A stretch of 37,374 bases of DNA from a virus, in IMG/VR virus record IMGVR_UViG_3300047546_000489, positions 1 to 37,374 of that record, one strand, 5' to 3'. Position numbers and translations under genes: made by a program. This document shows positions 18,432 to 26,126 of this stretch, piece after piece (positions within the stretch are counted from its first letter, which is position 1; each line of letters begins with the position of its first letter). The notes beneath the pieces are model-generated. The model did not search any database and was not told the origin of the DNA. It worked only from the letters and a program-made list of their open reading frames with translations.

Positions 18432-18765
18432 TGATATCCAATGTTTTAAGCATCCACGGTTGTGGATTATTCATAAATAATATCCATTCTCTTGCACTTG
18501 GTATGTAACCATTGCAATCTTCTTTTACATGTTGTTCTCCAACATAACGGGTGTAAACTTTCTTGCCATCAGAATTGATGAAAGAAGCACCAAAGATTCT
18601 TTCACATTCAAATATTCCCTCGCTGTGATGACGGAATAGACGATGCATACTATGACCATACCAGGCCTTAGTTTCATCAAACCAATCATGAATGTCTGTG
18701 TAATCTTCTAGTTTACCACCCCATTTTTTGACAGAACTTTTTGCGTGTTCATGGGGATGTGCCAT
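18424..18765 (-). CDS. DUF6915-like protein
   Basis: 113 residues from the ATG at 18765, which directly follows the upstream stop. A longer reading from a TTG at 18798 is possible but overlaps that gene, and related proteins as I recall them begin MAHP. Landmarks: MAHPHEHAKSSVKKWGG, DIHDWFDETKAW, FRHHSEGIFECERIFG, YVGEQHVKEDCNGYIPS and a Trp-rich tail. These match a conserved family of phage and plasmid proteins known to me as DUF6915, rich in His and acidic residues that could bind metal. Its function is not known. It is adjacent to a DUF6878-like gene. Confidence 0.75.
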   Translation of the reverse strand: MAHPHEHAKSSVKKWGGKLEDYTDIHDWFDETKAWYGHSMHRLFRHHSEGIFECERIFGASFINSDGKKVYTRYVGEQHVKEDCNGYIPSAREWILFMNNPQPWMLKTLDIND

Positions 18766-18766
18766 A

Positions 18767-19138
18767 TTATTTTTTATAGATATCGAGTTCCCCAACAATA
18801 GTTGTTAAATCTCCTGACTCACTATTTGGTTCTTCTACATATTGAATACCTTCAATATCCCATTCCTTTTCTACAAAATTTATATATAATGTACCTCTAC
18901 CACCTTCATTGTTATACCAATCATAACCATAATGGGCATTAATAATCTGATTTCCAATCATCTGTACAATTTCTAAAACACTCTCATTATCTACATCAAA
19001 CTCATACCCTTCCTCATTATAATATCTCCATTCATCTATGTCTCCACTATCTCCACTACCAGAAAAATCTACTTCTACTTTATAAATACCTGCTTCTTTT
19101 ACAGCCATCATAGCTGATACAATCTGTGCGTCTGTCAT
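18767..19138 (-). CDS. DUF6878-like protein
   Basis: 123 acidic residues. The recognisable blocks are VEVDFSGSGDSGDIDE near residue 22 and YDWYNNEGGRGTLYINF near residue 72. They match the GSGDSG ... YDWYNNDGG layout of the uncharacterised family I know as DUF6878, found on mobile elements and phages. The many Asp, Glu and Gly residues around these blocks suggest a metal-binding or compact beta fold. The gene overlaps the GIY-YIG-like gene upstream by 4 bases and ends 1 base before the DUF6915-like start, forming a coupled pair. Confidence 0.75.
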   Translation of the reverse strand: MTDAQIVSAMMAVKEAGIYKVEVDFSGSGDSGDIDEWRYYNEEGYEFDVDNESVLEIVQMIGNQIINAHYGYDWYNNEGGRGTLYINFVEKEWDIEGIQYVEEPNSESGDLTTIVGELDIYKK

Positions 19139-19557
19139 TTGTTTTGCTTATAAAATTTACCAAGAATGTTTCCGTTAAGCCACCTGTCTGATTCTAAAAC
19201 TTCAAATTTGAATTGATACTTTGTCTCATTGTAAGACAGTTCAGATTTAGAATAGCAGATTTTAAGGATGGATCTCTTGATAACTATACCATCCTTATGT
19301 GCTTGCTTTAAGACATCATTACTACTGTAGTAGTTCTGATATGTTGATTTACGTACACGTTTATACGTCTTTTTACGCTTATCTGTAGGCAGTGCCTTCT
19401 TGCTAAGCTTGGTTTTTACATCTGCAAAAAAGTTTTTCTTACCTATGTATGCAACAGCTTTGTTATTTATTGTTGCTTCCATAATGTATATAAAACCAAT
19501 TGCACCTTCAGGAATCATGTCTTCTGTAAACACGACTCCATTATATATCCAACTCAT
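19135..19557 (-). CDS. GIY-YIG-like phage nuclease
   Basis: 140 residues. G21-FIYIM and A36-YIGKKNFF43 correspond to the two strands of the GIY-YIG fold in the divergent form seen in T4-like phage proteins (G-x-I-Y and Y-I-G-K-K-N). They are followed by a basic stretch and YYSSNDVLKQA, then SKSELSYNETKYQFKFEVL, where Glu could be the metal ligand. Phage members are called Seg-like or putative homing endonucleases, but here the gene is embedded between replication genes with 4-base overlaps on both sides, more like a resident repair or recombination nuclease than an inserted mobile gene. Activity unproven. Confidence 0.7.
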   Translation of the reverse strand: MSWIYNGVVFTEDMIPEGAIGFIYIMEATINNKAVAYIGKKNFFADVKTKLSKKALPTDKRKKTYKRVRKSTYQNYYSSNDVLKQAHKDGIVIKRSILKICYSKSELSYNETKYQFKFEVLESDRWLNGNILGKFYKQNK

Positions 19558-20522
19558 TTCAGTAATGTATGTTTAAGGATTGGCCTCAAGATTTTATCTA
19601 CTGCATCAATACCATGAACTTTAACAGAGTCTGACAAATCTTTTTCCAGTTTAAGATGTATGCCTGGTATCTGATACAATGCGTTATACTTTGCCATTGC
19701 CTCCATTCCAACCTTATCATTATCAAGTAGAGTACAGATAGACTTATACTTTACTTTATATAGATTGATTACCTCCTTGCGGATTATACTATTCTCACTA
19801 TCCGGGGCAACTACTTCTACAGGATACCCCATAGAGTCTATACACATTGCATCTTTAAGGGAGCTGCATATTATCAGATACGGTTTCGTAAACTGCAGCT
19901 GGTCAGTACCTTGCAGATAGTCTCTGACTTTTATGAATTTATAATCTGAACTTTTGGGTCGGTATATCTTACATATCTGGTTACTTGAATTATAATAACC
20001 ATAAATATAATTACCTCTTACATCAAAGCCCGGTTTGTCAATGCAAGTAAAGGCATAGTAATCAATAGGTCTTACATTAAACTTTTCTAATGTTTCAGAA
20101 CCTATGTTATACTGCATCCAGTAGTTAGCATCTAGATTATTCCACGGTCTTTCTACAACAGTAGACAATTCATATTTGTTTTCCTCGACTATAGGACTGA
20201 AGAAATACCCGTTCTTATTTTTCTCTAGGAAGACTGAGTAGTCTTTCATTATCATATGAACGGTATCTGAATAGTCTAGTTTATATAATTCAGATACTAG
20301 ATTTACATCACTTCCGCCGAAGCCGGTAGAGAAATCTTTCCATTTATACTTACCGTCCCTATAATAGATAAAGAAACTAGGGTTCGTATCCTTATGATTG
20401 AATAAGGATTTCATCTTAACACTTTGACCTGTAAGCTTTTCGGTTAGCTTACAATAATATTCATATATCCAAGTAGATGGAACCTCATCTATTGATAATA
20501 CTATGGATCTTGTACTAAGCAT
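19554..20522 (-). CDS. DnaG-type primase with TOPRIM domain, zinc ligands lost
   Basis: 322 residues. Residues 39-75 (SLFNHKDTNPSFFIYY, then FSTGFGGSDVN) align with the zinc-ribbon region of DnaG primases (CPFH...TPSF...CF.CG.GGD), but every cysteine is absent. The TOPRIM part shows PYLIICSSLKDAM (214-226), where the usual catalytic Glu-Gly of EG..DA is S-S-L-K, followed by LLDNDKVGMEA with D267 and D269. This altered TOPRIM occurs in crAss-like and other phage primases as I recall. The protein would synthesise RNA primers at the fork with the DnaB-like helicase. A strong terminator precedes it in transcription order, so its expression may depend on readthrough. Confidence 0.85.
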   Translation of the reverse strand: MLSTRSIVLSIDEVPSTWIYEYYCKLTEKLTGQSVKMKSLFNHKDTNPSFFIYYRDGKYKWKDFSTGFGGSDVNLVSELYKLDYSDTVHMIMKDYSVFLEKNKNGYFFSPIVEENKYELSTVVERPWNNLDANYWMQYNIGSETLEKFNVRPIDYYAFTCIDKPGFDVRGNYIYGYYNSSNQICKIYRPKSSDYKFIKVRDYLQGTDQLQFTKPYLIICSSLKDAMCIDSMGYPVEVVAPDSENSIIRKEVINLYKVKYKSICTLLDNDKVGMEAMAKYNALYQIPGIHLKLEKDLSDSVKVHGIDAVDKILRPILKHTLLK

Positions 20523-20524
20523 GC

Positions 20525-20564
20525 TGTAAAAAAATTAAAGGGGACAGTTGATTCTGCCCCCTTT
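20525..20564 (-). terminator. Intrinsic terminator after the SSB-like gene
   Basis: AAAGGGG-A-CAG (20537-20547) pairs with CTG-C-CCCCTTT (20554-20564) around a 6-base loop, giving a 10-bp stem with one A/C mismatch. On the minus strand it is followed by AA and a run of T (20526-20536 reversed). This is a classic intrinsic terminator placed between the SSB-like stop (20585) and the primase start (20522), and it could attenuate expression of the distal half of the block. Confidence 0.85.
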
Positions 20565-20584
20565 GTTATCTTATAAGTTAACTA

Positions 20585-21274
20585 TTACAACTCAAAGTCA
20601 TCAGCCAGAGACTTCTTAGTTGTACCCTCTCCAAAAGTTTTAACCTCTACAGTCTTGCTTTTTTTGATGTGAACTTCAGTATTAAACTTTACTACTTTAC
20701 TTTTTACTTCATCGATATGAGCACCCTCATATGCTATACCATCCTTAGACCACTTTGGAAAATACAAATCATGATTAGTATAACCTGCCTTGTTCTGATA
20801 CTCTTTGCCTGCAATACATACACGCAAAAACTTATTAGCAAAAGGCTTATCATAATTAAACTGATTGATTAATGAATCTACAGTATCATGCTTTTCATCT
20901 TGAGAATCTAGCCATGCTGATGACCCAGTCTCCTTACATAAATTCTTAATTGCCTTTAGGATCTCCTCATCTCTTTTAATGACATTACCCTTTGGAGTTA
21001 TACCATCTGCAAATGGATACTCGGTAAGCTTTACACGGCCTACCTGACCATCATGACGACCCAAGCCTGGATTATCTTTATCAATATAAAATCCTTCAAA
21101 GTCATCACCTAATGCAGGACCTTCAACATCTAGAATGATATTGAAAGCTTCCTTATTATAAGGTGTTGCTTCAAGTCGGATGTTATAAATTTTTACAGAT
21201 GCATTACCCGGAGATAATGTCTTTGATACAGATGACGATGATCCGTTTTCTTTAATGTTCTTTGTACTAATCAT
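20585..21274 (-). CDS. Probable single-stranded DNA-binding protein
   Basis: 229 residues from the ATG at 21274. An upstream TTG at 21313 would overlap the ATPase gene and is less likely. The central region shows strand-rich sequence (ASVKIYNIRLEATPYNKEAF, DDFEGFYIDKDNPG, FLRVCIAGKEY, HDLYFPKW) compatible with an OB-like barrel, and the C-terminus ends in acidic ADDFEL, similar to the acidic hydrophobic tails with which SSB proteins contact partners. It lies between the Sak4-like ATPase and the primase, the expected place for an SSB in crAss-like genomes. No sequence motif is diagnostic, so the call rests on context, tail and my recollection of similar phage proteins. Confidence 0.65.
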   Translation of the reverse strand: MISTKNIKENGSSSSVSKTLSPGNASVKIYNIRLEATPYNKEAFNIILDVEGPALGDDFEGFYIDKDNPGLGRHDGQVGRVKLTEYPFADGITPKGNVIKRDEEILKAIKNLCKETGSSAWLDSQDEKHDTVDSLINQFNYDKPFANKFLRVCIAGKEYQNKAGYTNHDLYFPKWSKDGIAYEGAHIDEVKSKVVKFNTEVHIKKSKTVEVKTFGEGTTKKSLADDFEL

Positions 21275-21284
21275 GGTTTTAAAT

Positions 21285-22028
21285 TTAGTCGATGAAGATT
21301 TTAGACCAGTCAACTGTTACGCTGCCGTCCTCATTAATTTTTGAAATTTCAAATTCTTTATTCTTTAGATGCGTAGGTCTTGCACCACAAGATACATCAT
21401 CCTTGGTCTTGAAACTAAGAATGTTGGTATCTCCTTTTCTGTACAAATATCCGATAGCATCCGAGTGCTGCATGATAATTCTTTTAAGTTTACCTGTCAG
21501 GTCTAAATCCATTGATGTGAATTCAGCCCCGTTCTTTTCCAGCAGCACATCCTTTACGTGACCAGCAAGAATAACTCTTGGTGCCCATTTCTTAATATAA
21601 GCAATAATAGTTGAGAATGCTTCACGAAGCCAAGGATAACCGGCACCGTTAGGCATGTTAAGTATGCTACCATACTTAGCTTTACCCTCTGTAAACCAGG
21701 ACTTTCCCATTGGAGATTGAGAATAAAGTTCTTCAGCAAATGGAATACAAATTTCCTCTAAAGCAGTAATTGTATCTATAGCTACATACTTATAGGGATA
21801 ACCCGCATCCTTAATTGCTTTACCAATTGCTTTAATTTCATCTACATTGGCAGCACCAATCTTTAAAGCCTCAACATACTTAGAACCAGATTCTAAATCT
21901 AGAATCAAGCAATCAGGTAGATCAGCAAATAACGTAGTCTTACCTACCTTAGGCTTACTAAAGATTACAAGATTCTCTGGGCTTGATGTATCAGGCTTCT
22001 GTTTCTTTGTTGGCAATACAATTTCCAT
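21285..22028 (-). CDS. Sak4-like RecA-family ATPase
   Basis: 247 residues. Walker A is S24-KPKVGKTT32 and Walker B ends at D85 in YVAIDT, followed by helical segments and VILAGHVKD. Size and the early Walker A fit AAA_24/Sak4 ATPases, a compact RecA-like group that promotes single-strand annealing together with a phage SSB. The SSB-like gene follows by 10 bases. The gene overlaps the upstream 181-residue gene by one base. It could instead be another RecA-like phage ATPase such as a helicase loader, but neighbours favour recombination. Confidence 0.85.
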   Translation of the reverse strand: MEIVLPTKKQKPDTSSPENLVIFSKPKVGKTTLFADLPDCLILDLESGSKYVEALKIGAANVDEIKAIGKAIKDAGYPYKYVAIDTITALEEICIPFAEELYSQSPMGKSWFTEGKAKYGSILNMPNGAGYPWLREAFSTIIAYIKKWAPRVILAGHVKDVLLEKNGAEFTSMDLDLTGKLKRIIMQHSDAIGYLYRKGDTNILSFKTKDDVSCGARPTHLKNKEFEISKINEDGSVTVDWSKIFID

Positions 22029-22573
22029 TAGCTTTTAATTATTTGATTTAGCCACTTCTTTCTGCTTACAGGTTTCTGCAACATGATTGCTGCTAAATCT
22101 CTAAGAGTTATTCTATCTAGAGGACAGTCCTCATCTGGATCCATGATCTCATCAAACGTATCAAACGTAATTATCTGAGAATCAGTATCTTCAACTTTTG
22201 TTAGAGCTGCAACTGCCTCTAATTCACTAACTGGAACAAGATATCTACGGTCACTGCTATTTTCTAGCTCAACAGAATCATATTCTTCTTCCCAGTATTT
22301 GTTGTATTTCCACTTATACAGGGTTCTTTCATCTGTTTCAGGTTCAAATTCTTTATTTACAAACTCAGTGTAAATATCCTGTCCTTTCTTTAACTGACTT
22401 GGAAATAAACTAACATGCAATTCAGTCTTTGTATATGGCTTGTATGCCATTGTAGGTACAAACAACGGATCATCTATACCGAGTGCCTCAAATGTTTTTT
22501 GATGATACTCTACAAGATTTTGCATCCTAGCTTTTTTATCAAGCAGGTTCTTCTTTTCTTGAGTCTTAATCAT
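22028..22573 (-). CDS. Conserved-looking protein between helicase and recombination ATPase
   Basis: 181 residues with one-base overlaps on both sides, so it is translated in step with the helicase and the ATPase. It is acidic in the middle. The N-terminal helix carries LLDKKARMQNLVEYHQKTFE, and the C-terminus reads ITLRDLAAIMLQKPVSRKKW, a motif that looks conserved and may be a short helical docking element. I do not recognise a family. A helicase-loading or coupling role is possible from position alone. Confidence 0.75.
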   Translation of the reverse strand: MIKTQEKKNLLDKKARMQNLVEYHQKTFEALGIDDPLFVPTMAYKPYTKTELHVSLFPSQLKKGQDIYTEFVNKEFEPETDERTLYKWKYNKYWEEEYDSVELENSSDRRYLVPVSELEAVAALTKVEDTDSQIITFDTFDEIMDPDEDCPLDRITLRDLAAIMLQKPVSRKKWLNQIIKS

Positions 22574-23562
22574 TATTTTGTATTTAAACGTTTCTCTTGT
22601 TTCGGTGGTGTCGGTATCTCTACTACACTCATGCTTTCAAAATTACCTCTGAAGAAACTCATCCTGGTATCACCATTCCTACATTTCAGGAAGTGCATTA
22701 CCATAACTCTTTCATCATCAATAATATATCTTTCAGGACCGTAGTACCGAATCTTGAAATACCCTGGCCTGTTTAGACCAACAACAACGTCAGCATGCTG
22801 AAGCAAAGCATCGGCACCCATAAGATCTGAAGATAAGATATAGTTACCAGCCCTACCATCTTCATTTCTCTCTGGATTATCAATGTTTCTATTAAGCTGA
22901 CTTAAAATAATAAACGCAATAGGATATCTTCTCTTAAGTTTTGTAAGAGTTTCTGCAAATTCATAAAGCATATCCTGCTTATTCTGTCCATTGTTTACCT
23001 TAAGCAGGTACGAATGGTCAAGAGTAATAATCGTATTGACGTATCTTGGAACTTCTCCCTCCGTATTAATGTGACTTTCCATGTAATCAACGATTACCTC
23101 TTCAATCTCCTTAACAGTCATGGGATTTTCTACTACGTCAATAGGATACTTTACTCTAATCTTTGCATAGTCATAGCATTTTATAAGAGTTTCATCATCT
23201 AGCTGACCATTAGCACTACACAAATCCTTGTATGATCTATTAACCACACTGGAGAATTCACGTAATGCTGTTACTCTGGAAAGCATCTCGAACTGAAATT
23301 CTAATATCCTAAATTCTTCACCTTTATTCAGTACAAATGCGCTGTTTACAATATTGTCTTTTACTAAGGTCTTACCAGCACCAGACCTACCTGCAATAAC
23401 AGTTAGAGTATTCCACTCTATACCATCGGTAGATGCATCATTAAATTTAGGCCAGGGAGTTTTGATACTACGTATCTTTCCTTCCTTCCTTCCTTTCATG
23501 TACTCTAGCGCCTGGACAAAACCATCTTTCTGCCCTTTCCAAGCATGATTTTTTTCTACCAT
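22573..23562 (-). CDS. DnaB-like replicative helicase, C-terminal domain only
   Basis: 329 residues. Walker A is G58-RSGAGKT65. The H2-like strand ends in NTIITLDH, and the H3/H4 region has AFIILSQLNRNIDNPERN followed by SSDLMGADALLQHADVVVGLNRPG, the arrangement of DnaB C-terminal ATPase domains. The N-terminal DnaB scaffold domain is absent, since the full helicase is usually 450 or more residues and here the RecA core starts within 50. It unwinds the fork for PolB and works with the primase of the same block. The start at 23562 has a small hairpin and 35 bases before it. Confidence 0.9.
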   Translation of the reverse strand: MVEKNHAWKGQKDGFVQALEYMKGRKEGKIRSIKTPWPKFNDASTDGIEWNTLTVIAGRSGAGKTLVKDNIVNSAFVLNKGEEFRILEFQFEMLSRVTALREFSSVVNRSYKDLCSANGQLDDETLIKCYDYAKIRVKYPIDVVENPMTVKEIEEVIVDYMESHINTEGEVPRYVNTIITLDHSYLLKVNNGQNKQDMLYEFAETLTKLKRRYPIAFIILSQLNRNIDNPERNEDGRAGNYILSSDLMGADALLQHADVVVGLNRPGYFKIRYYGPERYIIDDERVMVMHFLKCRNGDTRMSFFRGNFESMSVVEIPTPPKQEKRLNTK

Positions 23563-23597
23563 TATACTGAAAATGAGATTGTTACCGGATCAGTAAC

Positions 23598-23795
23598 TTA
23601 GAATGATTCTAGGACTTTCCGGGATATAAAGCTATAACCTTTACTCAATAGTTCCAAAAAAATATTGATAAAAATTATCTGCCAGAAGCTGATTTGAATA
23701 CCTAGTACATCAGTACTAAACCTCCAAACAATAACATGTAACAGCAGCATGATGCATAACATCATCACTACTGCACCTAACTTTCTATAATTCAT
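23598..23795 (-). CDS. Small two-span membrane protein
   Basis: 65 residues with two hydrophobic segments, about 6-24 (GAVVMMLCIMLLLHVIVW) and 37-56 (FWQIIFINIFLELLSKGYSF), separated by a short polar turn. Starts with an ATGA overlap on the upstream gene stop. Likely inner-membrane. It could be a holin-like, inhibitory or anchoring protein, with no feature to decide. It is surrounded by replication genes, which hints at membrane association of replication, but this is speculation. Confidence 0.7.
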   Translation of the reverse strand: MNYRKLGAVVMMLCIMLLLHVIVWRFSTDVLGIQISFWQIIFINIFLELLSKGYSFISRKVLESF

Positions 23796-24370
23796 ACTAC
23801 TTTTTCGGATAGTGTGGTTTCTTCTTCGTAACCACCATTTAAAATTATCTCACAATAACTAGCAAGATCTGAATCTTTTGTCTTGTCTGGGTTAGTTTTA
23901 CCAATAAAGTATTGTGAATTTCTCATGTACATAAACTTCTGTTTCTCAAAGCTATCTACATAATAAGCTGTAGCTTTTAGAATTGTCTCCCAACTGTATT
24001 CATAGTTTTGAAAAAACCATTTGAAGGCCTTCTCAATATCTCTACGATTTACTCTAGCTGATTTACCGCTGGGTAATTTACCTTTAGGGAACAACTCTAG
24101 GTACTGACCTATAAAATCATCAGATATTACAGGCTTTTCCTCTACTATCTTTTCTTGGAATAAAGTCTCAACTTTTTTCAAAACGATTTTACCTTCCTCA
24201 GTCATTGCATACTTATCATCTAGCAACTTAGTAGCTACTAGATTTCTTAATTCTGCATGCGCATTTACAGATTTAGGTCTACGCTTATTAGCGATACACC
24301 ATAGAATATGAAATGCATTTGGAGTTACATCTAACTCGTCAAGGATATCGTAAAACTGTTTGATCATCAT
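23792..24370 (-). CDS. Possible winged-helix replication protein
   Basis: 192 residues. The first 70 (FYDILDELDVTPNAFHILWC ... ELRNLVATKLLDDKYAMTEEGKIVL) read like a winged-helix DNA-binding domain: helices followed by a K-Y-x-M-T-E-E-G-K hairpin. The second half has helices with an aromatic ladder (FKWFFQNYEYSWETI) and a YMRNSQYFIGK block, similar in layout to phage replisome organisers. It is directly upstream of the DnaB-like helicase cluster, so origin recognition or helicase loading is plausible. Not proven. Confidence 0.65.
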   Translation of the reverse strand: MMIKQFYDILDELDVTPNAFHILWCIANKRRPKSVNAHAELRNLVATKLLDDKYAMTEEGKIVLKKVETLFQEKIVEEKPVISDDFIGQYLELFPKGKLPSGKSARVNRRDIEKAFKWFFQNYEYSWETILKATAYYVDSFEKQKFMYMRNSQYFIGKTNPDKTKDSDLASYCEIILNGGYEEETTLSEKVV

Positions 24371-24656
24371 ATGTAAATCGTTGGTCTAAGGCAAGTTGTG
24401 TATAATCACTTTCTAAAGTTCTGAACTTATGGGTAGTATCTAACTCTGGATACATCTCTGCTACAATCTTTTTTGCTTTGTCATAATTGATTCCAAATAT
24501 AGAAAGAGCATCATACAATCCCTTAGCCTTTACATATCTTTTGTTACTAAAAACAATGAAGTTGTATTCCCCATTGTTTGGATCTAGAAAACCACGGATT
24601 GAAATTTTTTCTGGTAACGGTGTATACCTTTTAGTAGATGATTTTTGGCTTTTCAT
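24339..24656 (-). CDS. Hypothetical protein, 105 residues
   Basis: ATG at 24656. A TTG at 24665 would lengthen it by three residues. It overlaps the UDG gene by 26 bases and the next gene by 32 bases. Basic N-terminus (SQKSSTKRY), then a strand-helix pattern (EYNFIVFSNKRYVKAKGLYDAL, INYDKAKKIVAEMYPEL) like a compact DNA- or nucleotide-binding fold. No family recognised. The long overlaps show how compressed this operon is. Confidence 0.65.
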   Translation of the reverse strand: MKSQKSSTKRYTPLPEKISIRGFLDPNNGEYNFIVFSNKRYVKAKGLYDALSIFGINYDKAKKIVAEMYPELDTTHKFRTLESDYTQLALDQRFTYDDQTVLRYP

Positions 24657-25335
24657 TTTTTTCAAGTTGATAGTTTATTTTATTCCATAAATCATTGCAA
24701 TCCCATTCAGCCTGTCCAGTATAGGCAGCACTTGCAGGATGCGTAGCAAATATCTTATAGCAGTTATCAGGTATCATATCTGCATACTCTTGTGCCACCT
24801 TACCAAGAAAAACATAAATGATATCTTGTTTATTCCATATAAGATGATCAATCAGAGCTGCAGTAAATGGTTTCCAAACTAGCCGGTGACTACCTGGTTT
24901 ACCAATGGTTGTAGTCAATGCACTATTAAGCATTAGTATACCTTGATTAGCCCATTTAGTTAGATCTGCAGACTTGTCTATAGTCTGACCAGTAGTTCTT
25001 TCTATTGAATCATACATATACTTTAGAGACTTTTCTATTGTACCCTGCATGCTACAACTAAAGGCTATACCATCAGCCACATTTACCTGTGGATATGGAT
25101 CCTGACCAACTATTACAACACGTGTATTTTCATAGGGACATTCTTCAAATGCTCTAAATAGATTCTTTATCTGCGGTGTCCACTTTTTACCATTAACTGA
25201 TTCATTATGAAGGAATTCCAATATTGAATCAAAGTCTGAGGACATCACAAAATTTACAGTTGCTGGTCCCCAACCAGCTGATTTTAGTTTTTGAAATAGT
25301 TTCTCTTTTATTTCTTGTAAGTCTATATCTTTCAT
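24631..25335 (-). CDS. ung: Uracil-DNA glycosylase, family 1
   Basis: 234 residues, the usual UNG length. The water-activating loop is G77-QDPYP82 with catalytic D79, followed by ADGIAFSC. The Asn-containing strand is GILMLNSALTT with N137. The DNA-intercalation/His loop is H199-PASAAYT. Together these define UNG-type glycosylase, which removes uracil from DNA. Variations on the classic motifs are GQDPYP instead of GQDPYH and HPASAAY instead of HPSPLS. It is the first gene of the minus-strand replication block and diverges from the plus-strand gene at 25364, with only 28 bases between starts. No promoter in the Bacteroidota pattern is visible for this direction. Confidence 0.93.
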   Translation of the reverse strand: MKDIDLQEIKEKLFQKLKSAGWGPATVNFVMSSDFDSILEFLHNESVNGKKWTPQIKNLFRAFEECPYENTRVVIVGQDPYPQVNVADGIAFSCSMQGTIEKSLKYMYDSIERTTGQTIDKSADLTKWANQGILMLNSALTTTIGKPGSHRLVWKPFTAALIDHLIWNKQDIIYVFLGKVAQEYADMIPDNCYKIFATHPASAAYTGQAEWDCNDLWNKINYQLEKNEKPKIIY

Positions 25336-25344
25336 TTATATTTG
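25315..25344 (+). promoter_or_regulatory. Bacteroidota-type promoter for the 25364 gene
   Basis: TTG (25315-25317), 19 bases, then TATATTTG (25337-25344) fits the Bacteroidota primary-sigma promoter TTTG-N19-TAnnTTTG apart from the first base of the -33 box. Transcription would begin near 25350, leaving about a 14-base leader before the ATG at 25364. The -33 element lies in the 5' coding region of the UDG gene. Confidence 0.6.
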
Positions 25345-25363
25345 TGCATTAAATAAAATCAAC

Positions 25364-25723
25364 ATGTCAGAAAATACAACAACTCCCGCAGAAGATTTGA
25401 AGCCAGTTAGAGCTGAAGTATACAAGGAAGAAACATCTATTATGGTAGACATTCCTGTTGCATACGTAATGCGCTTTAACCAACTACTTTTAGAGTTCGT
25501 TCCATTTAAAGATCAGGAACACTTTACAGAAGTAATGAAGAATATTGGTGAAGGAAAGATTGAAGAACCTTTTGCATATCATTGCCAAACTATCTTAGCA
25601 TTCCTTACACTTATAGAGACAGCTGCAAGATCACAAGATAAATTACAATGGGTTGAATACGATCCTGCAACTCAAAGCAAGACAGTAGTTGACGGTCCTG
25701 CTAAAGAAGACAATGTAGGGTAA
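25364..25723 (+). CDS. Lone plus-strand hypothetical protein
   Basis: 119 acidic residues, the only complete plus-strand gene in the interior apart from the intein-linked nuclease. Sequence reads as a short disordered N-terminus, a strand (SIMVDIPVAYVMRFNQLLLE), a helical middle and a C-terminal WVEYDPATQSK block. It has its own promoter-like site and a hairpin terminator whose loop contains its stop codon, so it is a single-gene transcription unit placed between two minus-strand blocks. No family recognised. A separately expressed gene in this position could be regulatory, but nothing in the sequence confirms it. Confidence 0.8.
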   Translation: MSENTTTPAEDLKPVRAEVYKEETSIMVDIPVAYVMRFNQLLLEFVPFKDQEHFTEVMKNIGEGKIEEPFAYHCQTILAFLTLIETAARSQDKLQWVEYDPATQSKTVVDGPAKEDNVG

Positions 25724-25770
25724 TGCCTACATTGTCATCCTTTATGGTTTAATGTAGGTTGAATCCTACA
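25709..25770. terminator. Two similar hairpins ending converging genes
   Basis: Hairpin 1: GACAATGTAGG (25709-25719), loop GTAATG, CCTACATTGTC (25726-25736), an 11-bp perfect stem with the plus-strand stop in its loop. Hairpin 2: TGTAGG (25753-25758), loop TTGAAT, CCTACA (25765-25770), within the last codons of the minus-strand gene. The arms share TGTAGG/CCTACA, so the two can also pair with each other. Weak T-runs follow on both sides. Confidence 0.7.
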
Positions 25771-26126
25771 ATATCACCTATTTCTATTATAGCCTGAATT
25801 GCCAGACTCATTTCATCTTTAGAGCAATCAGCAAAGGACTTACATTGACCATCAATACATAGTCCTGATCTTAATTTTACTTCATGCTTGACACTTTCAA
25901 ATGTGTCACCTGTATATGTGGCGACTTCTCTTATGCACTTCATCAATTTTGATAGCTGTGCATAAGATTTGTCTGCCGTAATAACCTCGTAGGTTAAAGA
26001 AACTACCTGACCCTCGTCAAGATATTTAATAAAGAGGTCAAGTTTTGCTGAACTTAGTTCATTTACAAGTACTAACGTATCATTCTGCTTTTTTACCTGA
26101 ATTGTTATTGGAAGCTGGTTTGCCAT
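25749..26126 (-). CDS. Conserved-looking hypothetical protein
   Basis: 125 residues from the ATG at 26126. A GTG at 26153 would add nine basic residues but lies deeper inside the neighbour. N-terminal strands (LPITIQVKKQNDTLVLVNEL, QVVSLTYEVI) precede a helical half with TYTGDTFESVKHEVKLRSGLC and CKDEM-like SKDEMSLAIQAIIEIGDIVGF. The layout, with a KSFADCSKDEM block, recalls NinB-like or related phage recombination proteins, but I cannot confirm it. It overlaps the coiled-coil membrane gene by 47 bases and ends in the double hairpin. Confidence 0.65.
   Translation of the reverse strand: MANQLPITIQVKKQNDTLVLVNELSSAKLDLFIKYLDEGQVVSLTYEVITADKSYAQLSKLMKCIREVATYTGDTFESVKHEVKLRSGLCIDGQCKSFADCSKDEMSLAIQAIIEIGDIVGFNLH

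Noticed and set aside
23581-23597. GTTAC...GTAAC hairpin between membrane gene and helicase as a terminator
   Set aside because: The stem is only 5 bp with no U-tract.
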